Below, piece after piece: positions 16,591-25,661 of a DNA stretch of 41,761 nucleotides (the stretch's first letter is position 1; every line of letters starts with the position of its first letter). Both the position numbers and the translations under genes were made by a program. This DNA comes from Actinomycetota bacterium (GTDB lineage: Bacteria > Actinomycetota > Actinomycetes > Mycobacteriales > Pseudonocardiaceae): positions 1 to 41,761 of the forward strand of contig JAJPIR010000177.1 in assembly GCA_021324675.1 (NCBI GenBank), given 5' to 3'. Below the pieces are notes generated by a model that was not told the DNA's origin, made no database searches, and was given only the letters and a program-made list of their open reading frames with translations.

Positions 16591-17477
16591 GACGCCTCCT
16601 GCGCCGGCAGGATCGGCCGCAGTACGGGGCGAGGAAGGCCCCGGGGGATCCACTCCCGCGGATAACCCAGTGAAACCTCCTCAAACCGCACCCCCTCGTG
16701 CACCGTAGAGCGGCGGATATGCAGGTGGCCGTACACCACTGCCGCGATGTTGAACCGACGGTGCCACTCGGCGGTCAGCTGGGTTCCGCACCACTGGGCG
16801 AACTCCGGATACCGCAACCTCCGAGTCGGCTCTCGAATCAGCGGCCAGTGATTGACCAACACCAACGGCACGCCCGGATCGCAGGCGACCAACCGTCGCT
16901 CGGTTTCGGCCACTCTGGCCTGGCACCACGCTTCCCGGCTGGGATACGGATCCGCGTGCAACAAAACCTCGTCAGTGCACACGACCCCGGTCTGATGCGC
17001 ATAGGCCAGCGACTGCTCCTTGGTATGCGTGCCATCAACCCGAAACGTGTAGTCATAAAGCAAGAACGATGGCGCGATCCGGGCTGGGCCGCCCAGACCC
17101 TGCCAGACCGGATAGGGATCTTCAGGGGTGATCACACCCAGCCCACGGCAGAGGTCTACCAGGTACTGGTAACGCGCCTGACCGCGCAGCATGACCGGGT
17201 CCCGTGGGGGTGTCCAAAGCTCGTGATTTCCCGGCACCCAAATAACTGTGTGAAACCGATCACGCAGTACCCGCAGTGCCCATTCGATTTCGGAAATCTG
17301 CTCTGCTACATCTCCAGCGACGATCAGCCAGTCATTGTCCGACTCAGCTCGCAGACCCTCAACGACCTCCCGATTCTCGGGATTGCCCACATGCACATCG
17401 CTGATCCCGAGCAACCTCCCACCCGATGTCACACCATTGGAGATCACCAGGCCGACTCTACCGATCCACCACCCCAA
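16587..17477 (-). CDS. pptH: Metallophosphoesterase, PptH-like phosphopantetheinyl hydrolase
   Basis: This is a calcineurin-like metallophosphoesterase of up to 296 residues. The metal-site motifs are all present: DxH (SDVHVG, Asp27/His29), GD (VAGDVAE), GNHE, VNHWPL and GHLH. In M. tuberculosis, Rv2795c (PptH) sits upstream of pptT and removes phosphopantetheine from carrier proteins; the same order and translational coupling are seen here. The frame starts at a TTG (17477); GTG codons at 17447 and 17432 are possible starts, and none has a strong ribosome binding site. The name rests on neighbourhood plus family. Confidence 0.85.
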   Translation of the reverse strand: MGWWIGRVGLVISNGVTSGGRLLGISDVHVGNPENREVVEGLRAESDNDWLIVAGDVAEQISEIEWALRVLRDRFHTVIWVPGNHELWTPPRDPVMLRGQARYQYLVDLCRGLGVITPEDPYPVWQGLGGPARIAPSFLLYDYTFRVDGTHTKEQSLAYAHQTGVVCTDEVLLHADPYPSREAWCQARVAETERRLVACDPGVPLVLVNHWPLIREPTRRLRYPEFAQWCGTQLTAEWHRRFNIAAVVYGHLHIRRSTVHEGVRFEEVSLGYPREWIPRGLPRPVLRPILPAQEAS

Positions 17478-17736
17478 CCGGCCGGGAGCCGAAAACGAGC
17501 AGCACCGTGAGCTTCGTCAATTCGCCATGGATGATCGTGCCGCCGCGAACTGATCGCCGGGCAGAGCCTGATCACTTTCCGGGTGCATGGCCGGGATGAC
17601 CTGTGCCGCGGTGGAAGCAAGTCCGAGATCGGTCAAGGGAACCGGTCCGAGCGTCAGCTTCGCGGCCGCAAATGCTCACCAGGCCCGCAATCGGTGACCG
17701 ACTGCTGAGCAAAGTGACCGGTGCTTCCGTGGTCAG

Positions 17737-17826
17737 TGGCGGTAGCGGTGGGATTTGAACCCACGGAGGGCGTGAACCCTCACGCGCTTTCGAGGCGCGC
17801 TCCTTCGGCCGCTCGGACACGCTACC
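17737..17826 (-). tRNA. tRNA-Ser (anticodon CGA)
   Basis: The minus strand folds as a class II tRNA. The acceptor arm GGTAGCG pairs with CGCTACC, followed by discriminator G and an encoded CCA (17737–17739). The anticodon loop CTCGAAA gives CGA, the variable arm is long (GAGGG...CCCTC), and the T-arm has GGTTCAAATCC. It decodes UCG. The position next to tadA is common in actinobacteria. Confidence 0.95.
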
Positions 17827-17884
17827 GCCGGTGAGGATACCCGAGCCGGCGGCACCGCTGAGCAGCGCAGCCCAGCTTGGCCAC

Positions 17885-18346
17885 TCACGCGCGCCACACC
17901 CGCTGAAGCAGCTGCGCGCACTCCTCGGCGAGCACACCGCCGTACACCTCCAGGCGGTGATTCAACCGGCGGTCACGCACGACGTCCCAGACCGAGCCGA
18001 CCGCGCCAGTCTTAGGCTCCCAGGCACCGAAGATCAGCCGATCCACCCGGGCCGCCACCAGCGCACCGGCGCACATGGTGCACGGCTCCACGGTGACCGC
18101 CAGGGTGCAGCCGGTCAGCCGCCAACCAAGACCCCGCCGAGCCGCGCCGGCGCGCAGGGCCAGCAACTCGGCGTGCGCTGTCGGGTCCCCGGTGGCCTCC
18201 CGGGCATTGCAGGCGGCAGCGAGCTCCACCCCGTCGGCATCGACCAGCACAGCCCCGACAGGAACATCGCCCGTGGCCACTGCACCACGGGCGACCACCA
18301 GGGCGCGCCGCACCAGGGCCACGTCGGCGCTGGCGACGGTGGTCAT
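17885..18346 (-). CDS. tadA: tRNA adenosine(34) deaminase
   Basis: This 153-residue zinc deaminase converts A34 to inosine in tRNA-Arg(ACG). The motifs are TAHAE (His58 zinc ligand, Glu60 proton shuttle) and PCTMC (Cys89 and Cys92 zinc ligands). The RNA-contact segment RDRRLNHRLEVYGG is also typical. It is followed on the same strand by tRNA-Ser and preceded by the tadA-associated gene 19 bases upstream. Confidence 0.95.
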   Translation of the reverse strand: MTTVASADVALVRRALVVARGAVATGDVPVGAVLVDADGVELAAACNAREATGDPTAHAELLALRAGAARRGLGWRLTGCTLAVTVEPCTMCAGALVAARVDRLIFGAWEPKTGAVGSVWDVVRDRRLNHRLEVYGGVLAEECAQLLQRVWRA

Positions 18347-18365
18347 CCGGGGATTCTCTCGGGAA

Positions 18366-18851
18366 CTATCCTGGAAGCTTTGCCAGCAGCGCCGACAACT
18401 GAGGCTGGAACCCGCATCGCTGGGCGATCATTTCGATCTGCTCGTCGGGGTACAGATCGACCTCATCGATGATCACCTGCATCTCCTCCGCAGGCAGCCC
18501 GACATCGGCGAGCAGGCCGAGATCACCTTCCGGCCAGACATCGTCGGCGTCTACCGCGTCCTCTTCGGGGACCTCCACGCGCAGCAAGTCCAGCACGTCC
18601 GCGGCGATGTCGTAATCCAGTGCGGCGGCGGCGTCGGACAGCAGGAGCGCCACCCCGCCTGGCACGGGTCGCACCACGACGAAGAACTCGTCATCGACGT
18701 CGAGCAGGCCGAAGACCGCTCCGGTGGAGCGCTGTCCTCGCAGCTCAGTGATGGCCGCGTCAAGGTTGCGCAGGGCCGCAGCGTCCAGTTTGGTGCACTG
18801 CCAGCGCCCATCCTCGCGAACCACCGCGACGGCGAAGCCGCTGATCGTCAT
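18366..18851 (-). CDS. tRNA adenosine deaminase-associated protein
   Basis: This 161-residue acidic protein belongs to an actinobacterial family found beside tadA; its biochemical role is not established. Typical segments are the N-terminal MTISGFAVAVVREDGRW, VFGLLDVDDEFFVVVRPVPGG, and an acidic middle (VPEEDAVDADDVWPEGD). The ATG at 18851 is preferred because the family begins near this point, although the frame is open further 5'. Confidence 0.88.
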   Translation of the reverse strand: MTISGFAVAVVREDGRWQCTKLDAAALRNLDAAITELRGQRSTGAVFGLLDVDDEFFVVVRPVPGGVALLLSDAAAALDYDIAADVLDLLRVEVPEEDAVDADDVWPEGDLGLLADVGLPAEEMQVIIDEVDLYPDEQIEMIAQRCGFQPQLSALLAKLPG

Positions 18852-18941
18852 GCCACCAGTATGCGCCGTCCGCCGCAGCGGGAAAGTACGATCACATGTC
18901 CAACCCCCCAACAGCGGGATAAAGTGGGACAATGGCCGGTT

Positions 18942-20216
18942 GTGAGCACGCCAGGCCCTCGTCACCAGCGGCGCGCCCATAGCCTTTCCCGGGTACGGTC
19001 TCCGAGCACAAACGAGAACCCGAGCCCGGCCAACCTCGTCGCTGCCGCTCGGCGACTGCAGCCGCACACGGTGGCACTACGCCGAGCCTTGCACCGGTAT
19101 CCGGAACAGGGACTGCACCTGCCTAAGACCCAATCCGCCGTGCTGCAGGCGTTGGCCGACCTGCCGGTGCAGGTGCACGCCGGGCGCGGCAGCACCACAT
19201 CGGTGATCGGGGTGATGGAGGGTGCCCGGCCAGGGCCCACCGTGCTGTTGCGGGCTGACATGGACGCCCTCCCGGTAACCGAGGAGTCCGGAGTGCCGTT
19301 CAGCTCGGAGTTGCCCGGCTCGATGCACGCCTGCGGGCACGACACGCACGTGGCGATGCTGGCCTCGGCGGCACGGCTGCTTGCTGAGCGGCGCGAGCAG
19401 CTGGCCGGCCGGGTACTGCTGATGTTCCAACCCGGCGAGGAGGGCTTCCACGGGGCGCGGCACATGCTCGACGAGGGCCTGCTGGACGTCGCGGGCACGC
19501 CCGAGCTCGCGCTGGCCCTGCACATCACCTCGACCCTCGACAGCGGGCTGGTGCAGACACGACCGGGCGCCATCATGGCTTCGTCGGACGTGCTGCGCGT
19601 GATGGTCACCGGCCAAGGGGGCCACGCCAGCGCGCCGCAGAACGCGCTCGATCCGGTACCCGCGGCCGCCGCCATGGTCGGCACGCTGCAAACCATGATC
19701 ACCCGGACGTTCAGCGCCTTCGACCCAGCCGTGGTCACGGTGACCCGGATCGCTGCCGGTACGACAACCAACATCATCCCGGAGACTGCGGAACTGGAGG
19801 GTACGATCCGGGCGCTGTCCGAACACACCCGCCTCAAGCTGCATACGGAGATTCGCCGGGTCTGTGAGCACGTTGCGGCCGCCTACGGCTGCACCGCCAA
19901 CGTGACGATCAAGCACGGCTACCCCGTCACCGTCAACAACAGCGAAGTGAGCCACCGCGTGATCGATTTGGCCCGCACGATTCTCGGCGAACGCCACGCC
20001 GAACCCATGCCAGACCCCATGATGGGCGCCGAGGACTTCTCCTACGTGCTGGCCAAGGTGCCCGGTGCGATGGCGTTCCTGGGTGCCTGCCCGGAAGGTC
20101 ATGAGCCGGACACCGCACCGGCCAACCACTCCAACCGGGCCGTGTTCGACGAGTCGGCGATGGTGCACGGTGTCGCCCTCTACGCCGGCTTCGCGCTCAA
20201 GGCGCTGACCTCATGA
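18942..20216 (+). CDS. M20D family amidohydrolase
   Basis: This is a metal-dependent amidohydrolase (N-acyl amino acid or IAA-amino acid hydrolase-like) of about 424 residues. The active-site motifs are MHACGHDTHVAML (Cys131, His133), PGEEGFHGAR and GAEDFSYV; the dimerisation domain begins near VTGQGGHASAPQ. The start is uncertain: a GTG at 18942 gives an N-terminal tail of about 30 residues before the first conserved segment (ALRRALHRYPEQG). Its stop overlaps the start of prephenate dehydrogenase (ATGA), so the two are cotranscribed. Substrate unknown. Confidence 0.88.
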   Translation: MSTPGPRHQRRAHSLSRVRSPSTNENPSPANLVAAARRLQPHTVALRRALHRYPEQGLHLPKTQSAVLQALADLPVQVHAGRGSTTSVIGVMEGARPGPTVLLRADMDALPVTEESGVPFSSELPGSMHACGHDTHVAMLASAARLLAERREQLAGRVLLMFQPGEEGFHGARHMLDEGLLDVAGTPELALALHITSTLDSGLVQTRPGAIMASSDVLRVMVTGQGGHASAPQNALDPVPAAAAMVGTLQTMITRTFSAFDPAVVTVTRIAAGTTTNIIPETAELEGTIRALSEHTRLKLHTEIRRVCEHVAAAYGCTANVTIKHGYPVTVNNSEVSHRVIDLARTILGERHAEPMPDPMMGAEDFSYVLAKVPGAMAFLGACPEGHEPDTAPANHSNRAVFDESAMVHGVALYAGFALKALTS

Positions 20217-21178
20217 CTCAGGGCAGTGTCAGTGTCATCGGGCTGGGCCTGATCGGCGGGTCGCTGGTGCGTGCTGCCGACGCCGCCGGCTGGAAGGTCC
20301 GTGGCGCTTCCCGTTCTGAGGCCACCGCCGCTGCGGCCCGCGACGCCGGCTTCGACGTCACGTCGTCTCTGGACGACCTGCTGCGGTATACCGCAGACGA
20401 CGCGCTGGTGGTGCTCGCGGTGCCACTGCCCGCGGTCGCCGAGGTGCTGGCGGTCGTGGCCCGCCACATCCCCCGCTGCCGGCTCACCGACGTGGTGAGC
20501 GTCAAGCAACCCGTTGGGGCGGCGGTAGCCCGGCGAGCGCCGCAAGCCCGTTACGTCGGCGGGCACCCGATGGCGGGCACATCTGCCTCGGGCTGGTCGG
20601 CCGGAACCGCGACGCTGTTTACCAGGGCCTCCTGGGTGGTGGGTAGCGATGACGGCACCGACCTGGAGGTGTGGACGCAGGTGGCTCGGCTCGCCCTCGA
20701 TTGCGGCGCGCACGTGGTACCGGCCGGCGCGGCGGATCACGACGCCGCGGTCGCCCGGGTGTCGCACCTGCCGCACGTGCTGGCCGCGGTGCTCGCCTCG
20801 GTGGGCTCCGACGGTGGGCCCTTGGCGATGGCACTGGGCGCGGGCTCGTTCAGCGATGGTACCCGGGTAGCCTCCTCGGCTCCCGAACTGGTACGCGCGA
20901 TGTGCGAGGCCAACCGCGACGCCCTGCTCGACGCGGTGGATGACGCGCTGGGCCGGCTGGGTGCGGCCCGCGGTTCCCTGGCATCCACCGGCGCGCTGGC
21001 CGCCACGTTGCAGGCTGGCCACCGCGCCCGCCAAAGCTTCGAAAGTCGCCACCACAAAGACGGCACCGCCGACATCGACCTGACCGCTCCCGGCGCCCTG
21101 ACCCAGCTACGCGAGATCGGCCGCTCCGGCGGCCGCGTGATCGCGCTAGAGGGCACCCGTTGCCGCGTCCAGGTCTGA
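20213..21178 (+). CDS. tyrA: Prephenate dehydrogenase
   Basis: This 321-residue NAD(P) enzyme makes 4-hydroxyphenylpyruvate from prephenate in tyrosine synthesis. The Rossmann motif is VIGLGLIGGSL at residues 8–18. The catalytic and substrate segments are TDVVSVKQPV, YVGGHPMAGTSASG and the conserved HDAAVARVSHLPH, typical of TyrA. No ACT or chorismate mutase domain is attached. Occurrence divergent from the tadA pair is a familiar actinobacterial arrangement. Confidence 0.92.
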   Translation: MTQGSVSVIGLGLIGGSLVRAADAAGWKVRGASRSEATAAAARDAGFDVTSSLDDLLRYTADDALVVLAVPLPAVAEVLAVVARHIPRCRLTDVVSVKQPVGAAVARRAPQARYVGGHPMAGTSASGWSAGTATLFTRASWVVGSDDGTDLEVWTQVARLALDCGAHVVPAGAADHDAAVARVSHLPHVLAAVLASVGSDGGPLAMALGAGSFSDGTRVASSAPELVRAMCEANRDALLDAVDDALGRLGAARGSLASTGALAATLQAGHRARQSFESRHHKDGTADIDLTAPGALTQLREIGRSGGRVIALEGTRCRVQV

Positions 21179-22473
21179 CCCACCCGGCAACCGCACGGGT
21201 TGTGGGTGCGCTAGCCGGTAATCCGCACAACGCTGTCGTGCATGTGTGCGCTTCCCCTGGTCCGGCCCGGCTCGGGCCGCTGAACGGGATGCCCGTGGTG
21301 ATCAAGGACCTTATCGACGTGACCGGGGTGCCCACCTGGTGCGGCAGCGGGGTACTCGCCGGCGCCCCGCCAGCCGGCCAGGACGCGGCGGTGGTAGCAG
21401 CGCTGCGAGCAGCCGGCGGGGTGGTGGTCGCCAAGGCGCATACCCACGAATTCGGTTACGGGCCCACCGGGGACGTCGCCGTGCAAGGCCCGTGCCGCAA
21501 TCCCCATGATCCCCAGCGGATCACCGGCGGCTCCTCCAGCGGCTCAGCCGCGCTGGTCGCTGCGGGGTTGGTGCCGCTGGCAGTGGGTACCGATACCGGT
21601 GGCTCGGGACGGATCCCCGCCGCGCTGTGTGGGGTGGTCGGGCTCAAGCCGACCCGCGGGGTGCTCCCCATGACCGGGGTATTCCCCCTGGCAGAGACAT
21701 TGGACCAGGTCGCCCTGCTCGGCGCCGGCATCGACACGGTCAGCACTGCCTTCGGAGCCCTGAGCGGGTCGCGGATCGACCTATCGGTCCCCATCGCGGG
21801 AACCGTGGTCGGGCGTCCCACTGATCACTACTGGCGGGTCCACGACGCAGAGATCGCCGCTGCGGTGGATCGGGCGGCGGACGAACTGGCCGGTGCCGGT
21901 GCCGTGGTGCGCGAGGCAAGCCTGCCCGAGATCGACGAGCTCGCGGCCACCTACCCGGTGATCGTCGGCGCGGAGGCTTACGCCACCCACCGGCGCTGGC
22001 TGGATGAGCGGCCTGGCGACTACCAGCCGTTCACCGCGACGCGCCTGCAAGCGGCAGGCGGGTACACCGCCGCCGAATACATCGCTGCTCGACGCACCCG
22101 CCGCCACCTGGCTGGCGCGCTGACCACCCGCTTGCGGGCCGAAGGTATTGACATGCTGCTGGTGCCGACTACCCCGGTGCGCGCCACCCCGATCGGTGCC
22201 CGGTGGGTCGCAGCTGGAGATGGCACCCAGGTCGAGGTCGTGCCGGCGCTGCTGTCCTTGACGCTCCCGTTCAGCCTGCTGGGATGGGCTGCGGTATCCG
22301 TGCCCGCACCGCAGGTGACGGGACTACCCGTCGGGATCCAGCTGGCCGCGGTCAGCGGCGGGGAGCAGCTGGTGCTCGCCACCGCGACCCGGCTCACCGC
22401 GCCCCAACACCAGTGGGGGCAAGAAACAGCGGGCTCAGGGCCGGCGGGCCAGTCCGGGATACTCGAGCACTAG
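21160..22473 (+). CDS. Amidase signature family protein
   Basis: This 437-residue amidase has the Ser-cisSer-Lys triad: Lys49 (VVIKDLIDV), cis-Ser126 (GGSSSGSA) and nucleophile Ser150 (GTDTGGSGRIPAA). The first codon is a TTG inside the end of tyrA; a GTG at 21202 would avoid most of the overlap. The overlap suggests cotranscription with the M20 hydrolase and tyrA. It is shorter than GatA and no gatB/gatC partner is near, so it is probably a catabolic amidase rather than part of the tRNA amidotransferase. Confidence 0.9.
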   Translation: MPRPGLTHPATARVVGALAGNPHNAVVHVCASPGPARLGPLNGMPVVIKDLIDVTGVPTWCGSGVLAGAPPAGQDAAVVAALRAAGGVVVAKAHTHEFGYGPTGDVAVQGPCRNPHDPQRITGGSSSGSAALVAAGLVPLAVGTDTGGSGRIPAALCGVVGLKPTRGVLPMTGVFPLAETLDQVALLGAGIDTVSTAFGALSGSRIDLSVPIAGTVVGRPTDHYWRVHDAEIAAAVDRAADELAGAGAVVREASLPEIDELAATYPVIVGAEAYATHRRWLDERPGDYQPFTATRLQAAGGYTAAEYIAARRTRRHLAGALTTRLRAEGIDMLLVPTTPVRATPIGARWVAAGDGTQVEVVPALLSLTLPFSLLGWAAVSVPAPQVTGLPVGIQLAAVSGGEQLVLATATRLTAPQHQWGQETAGSGPAGQSGILEH

Positions 22474-22995
22474 ACCATCAGAGTCCACGGTGAGCTCTGT
22501 TTCGTAGGAGTCACTGCTCAGGCTGACCACTGAGGGCTGGCCCAGCGAAATGGTGCGGTAGGTCTGGGCAACCCGGTTGACCTCCAGGCTCGGCAGCGAC
22601 ACGAACACCATCGCCAGCTCGTGCTTGGTGGCTAGCCGGTGCAGGTTGAGCCGGCGTACCGGAAGCGCATTGAACAGCGGGCTGAACTGCAGATCAACGT
22701 CCAGTGCACCACCGAAGTTGGTCCGCACTGCTCCGTGACCGTGGTCGACCAGCCAGATCCCCTCTTCCGAGCGGGTCACGGTAACGGCTCCCTCACCGGC
22801 GGCCCGCGTCGTCCGGACGGTCAGGCGCTGCACCACACAGGTCTCGTCAGTGGTCAGCGTGTAGGCCGCCGAATAGGCCTCGATGTCCTGCTGCTGGCAG
22901 CTCACCATCGATCCGGTAGCCCGTAAGCCGCGCTCGCCGAGGAGAACCCGAACTGCCTCCAGGCGCAGGCAGTTCACCCCCGACCACGTCACCAT
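22435..22995 (-). CDS. Putative glycolipid-binding domain protein (DUF1089-like)
   Basis: This protein of about 186 residues is all-beta in character and resembles the putative glycolipid-binding (DUF1089) family, judged by the segments VTRSEEGIWLVDHG, DVDLQFSPLFNALPVRRL and RTISLGQPSVVSLSS near the end. The function of this family is not established. The ATG at 22995 is where the family usually starts; a GTG at 23061 is in frame. Its 3' end overlaps the end of the convergent amidase gene by 39 bases. Confidence 0.7.
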   Translation of the reverse strand: MVTWSGVNCLRLEAVRVLLGERGLRATGSMVSCQQQDIEAYSAAYTLTTDETCVVQRLTVRTTRAAGEGAVTVTRSEEGIWLVDHGHGAVRTNFGGALDVDLQFSPLFNALPVRRLNLHRLATKHELAMVFVSLPSLEVNRVAQTYRTISLGQPSVVSLSSDSYETELTVDSDGLVLEYPGLARRP

Positions 22996-23061
22996 CTTGG
23001 TCGTATGCGGTGCCCTGCGGGCGGCCGCACCCGGAACCTTCTCACCAGTGGGCGTGCTCAC

Positions 23062-23748
23062 GGGCCAGCCTGACGATGTCGACGCCTAGCGTGCCGGACA
23101 AAGTAGGGACGGAACAAGTCCACCGGAGTCTCCCTCGCACTGGTGGGTCCTGCCTGGCCGGCGACCGACCACAGTCACGTAGCCTACCTCTGCGGCATGA
23201 TCGCACGGATAGCTGGCAAAAGCTCGTCGGGCCTGCGAAATCCGGGCACCGTGGCGGCGGCCATCCGATAGCAGGTATACCCGAGTTGACAGGCGGAGTA
23301 CTCTGCACCGGGGACGAAAGAGGCCCCGGGGGGCAGTGTCGTGCGGGCCTGCTCGTCTGTCATAACCCATATTTCCGTCGATGATGCCGGGGGGCGCCCG
23401 AGCATGCGGGTCTGTTCCGCTGTGTACGCACGCTGCCCGCTCCTACCCCGGTTCGCGGAAAGCCGGACAAAACCACAACGAAGAAGGACCACATGCGCGC
23501 GCCCGTCTCCGACCGCCGACCGCGGTCCGGAATGACCCTGACTCCCCGCCATCGGCAGAGTCGACCCTTGCCGATGAGTGCCGTCGCCGTACGGCGCAGC
23601 CAGTTCGGGGAATTCGAGCTGCGCCCGGTACGGGAACACACCGTCGAAGCGCTGACCGCAGCGGAGCCAGCATCGGAAAATTGACTCAGATGACGCCGGA
23701 AACGGCTCCCGCTTACGTGAGGCCAGCAAGGACCTTTACGGTAGCGGC
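23062..23748. other. 687-base stretch without a confident gene
   Basis: Only short, overlapping frames on both strands are seen. The best is a 59-codon minus-strand frame (23363–23184, MTDEQARTTLPPGASFVPG), which reads like a protein fragment but has no ribosome binding site. No repeat or RNA gene was recognised. Confidence 0.5.
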
Positions 23749-24033
23749 ATGCTGACCGTTACCGCGGCTGCGGCCAGGGCCATCACCGCACTCGTAGCCG
23801 AACATCACATGCCCGACAGTGCTGGCTTGCGGATCTCGCCGCAGAGCCAGACCAGCCGGTCAGAGGGCTTAGGACTGTCTATTGCGCGCGTCCCGGCCGA
23901 CGATGACACCGTGCTGGAAAGCCAGGGCGCCCGGATTTTCCTGGCGCCCGGCCTGGTATACGACCTCCAGGAACAAGAGCTCGACGTGGACGAGCAAGGT
24001 GGGTTCTTCGTAGACCGCAGAAAAGAAGATTAA
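23749..24033 (+). CDS. HesB/IscA-like Fe-S biogenesis domain protein lacking cysteines
   Basis: This 94-residue protein has the A-type carrier fold signature: MLTVTAAAARAITALV, AGLRIS, then GARIFLAPG and VDEQGGFFV. Genuine IscA/ErpA proteins bind iron or Fe-S clusters through three cysteines; there is no Cys in this sequence, so it cannot act the same way. Such cysteine-less members occur in actinobacteria without a known role. It is transcribed alone. Confidence 0.75.
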   Translation: MLTVTAAAARAITALVAEHHMPDSAGLRISPQSQTSRSEGLGLSIARVPADDDTVLESQGARIFLAPGLVYDLQEQELDVDEQGGFFVDRRKED

Positions 24034-24051
24034 GCCTGGCCGATCAGCCGA

Positions 24052-24528
24052 TCAGGAGTGCACACCCGCCGGTAGGCGATCGGTGACCAGAATGCGGTCG
24101 ACTGCCGGGTGCCGGACGCGCAGCACGATCAGCACGTACCGACCGGCCACCGCCGGCGGGCTGGCGCCGGCTATCGTTCCTGCCGGGTAATCGCCCCGGT
24201 AGACCACCAGGCAGGTATGGGGCCACCCAGGTGAACGGACCGGGCGGTGCTGGTTGGGCACCGCGGGACGGGATCGCGGCCTCGCAACGGGGTTCACACC
24301 CAGTTGCCGGCTCAGCGCGTCGGCTTCGCTGCGGCTAATCCGCCGTACCTCGATGAGCGTGCCCTCGTCGTGGACGACGCTGCGGGCCAGCGGCAGCACC
24401 GCAGCGCAGCCGGACACTCCGCTGGTGGCGGAGGCGCCGCTGCGCGGACCGGAGCAGGCTGCCGCCAAGATGCAGGCGATCACCAGGCCTGCGGCCAGGA
24501 CCCACCTCCACCACCGCACCGCGCTCAT
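24052..24528 (-). CDS. Putative lipoprotein
   Basis: This 158-residue protein has a lipoprotein signal: WRWVLAAGLVIACILAAAC, with the lipobox Cys followed by SG. The rest has one more internal Cys pair and no recognised domain. The ATG overlaps the stop of the upstream YbhN-type gene, so the two are translationally coupled and probably act together in the envelope. Confidence 0.65.
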   Translation of the reverse strand: MSAVRWWRWVLAAGLVIACILAAACSGPRSGASATSGVSGCAAVLPLARSVVHDEGTLIEVRRISRSEADALSRQLGVNPVARPRSRPAVPNQHRPVRSPGWPHTCLVVYRGDYPAGTIAGASPPAVAGRYVLIVLRVRHPAVDRILVTDRLPAGVHS

Positions 24529-25661
24529 GGCAGTGGCCCTGCCTCTACCGCAGCCGGGGTTGGCGGTGCATCCTGAGCCGCGACGGGTGCCTGGGCAGGC
24601 GCGCGTGAGGTCAGGCGCAGCGCCAGCCAGGCCAACCCACCAGCAGGGATGCAAGCCCAGTAGGCGATCAACCGGTACAGCAACACAGCGGCCAGCGTGA
24701 TGGTCTCGGCTCCCCCGAAAGCCACCAGGGCCAGCGTGATGCTGCCCTCCACGACCCCGATCCCGCCGGGGGTCACCGGCACGCTGGCCGCGATCTGACC
24801 AGCGCAGTACGCGAGCAGTAACCCCGTCCACGGGGGGCTGGAGTTCAGCGCGGGAAAGGCCACCGCCAGCACCGCCACGTCAGCCACCCAGGACACCGTC
24901 ATCAAGATGAAGACGGCCACCCCCACCAGGGGCGTCAACCGCACCGTACGCAGCTGCTGCGCCCAGTTGCGTACGAACGAGCGCACCACCAGACCAAGGG
25001 CATGCACGCGGCCCGCCCGGCCATTGACCCACCGTGGCGGGCGCTCACGGTGGTGGTACCGCCGGAACGTCACGGGTAGCAGCCGGGAAAGCCGGTGGCG
25101 GACGGGCGGCCGGCGGAGCAGGGCATACCCGGCGCCGCATAACACCAATGCACCCAGCAGCCCCACACTGATCGCCTGCAAACCGGAGACCGGGTCGTCG
25201 TCGCCGGCGATCTGCACGGCGGCCAGCGTCAGCACCGTCACCGAGCTGACATAGAAGACCGACGAGACCGCGAACATCCAACCCGCCACCGCGGTATTGA
25301 CACGTCGACGCCGCAACAAATCGATCATGACCACGCCGGAGGCGGCGAATCCGAACGGTAGGCAGTACGCAGCTGCGTCACCAGCTAAGGTGGCCGCGCT
25401 GAGCGTCGTCACGCCGGCTCCCCCGCCGCCGCGACGGAGCACTACCGCGTCTGCGGCACCTCGCGCCGCGTAGGACACCACCTCGATGAGGACAGCCAGC
25501 ACGACCCAGCCCACCCGCACCGAGGTCAACGTGTCGAAGGCGGTAAGCAACTCGTCGCTGCTGTCGAACAGCACGCGGCCAGCCAGCGCGGCGGCGGCTA
25601 CCCCGAGGACCACCAGGGCAGCCCGTCGCCACCACCGCCGGCCATTACGTGCCACGGCCAC
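24525..25661 (-). CDS. YbhN/UPF0104-type flippase-like integral membrane protein
   Basis: This 378-residue protein has several membrane helices and the signature of the lysylphosphatidylglycerol synthase transmembrane (UPF0104) family: PVTPGGIGVVEGSI followed by LLYRLIAYWACIP. Family members are linked to lipid translocation or modification, but the catalytic GNAT-like domain of MprF is absent here. It begins with GTG and is followed by a coupled lipoprotein gene. Confidence 0.85.
   Translation of the reverse strand: MAVARNGRRWWRRAALVVLGVAAAALAGRVLFDSSDELLTAFDTLTSVRVGWVVLAVLIEVVSYAARGAADAVVLRRGGGGAGVTTLSAATLAGDAAAYCLPFGFAASGVVMIDLLRRRRVNTAVAGWMFAVSSVFYVSSVTVLTLAAVQIAGDDDPVSGLQAISVGLLGALVLCGAGYALLRRPPVRHRLSRLLPVTFRRYHHRERPPRWVNGRAGRVHALGLVVRSFVRNWAQQLRTVRLTPLVGVAVFILMTVSWVADVAVLAVAFPALNSSPPWTGLLLAYCAGQIAASVPVTPGGIGVVEGSITLALVAFGGAETITLAAVLLYRLIAYWACIPAGGLAWLALRLTSRAPAQAPVAAQDAPPTPAAVEAGPLP

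Noticed and set aside
19077-20168. 363-codon minus-strand ORF
   Set aside because: It is the shadow of the M20 amidohydrolase; His/Arg/Gly-rich with no motif.
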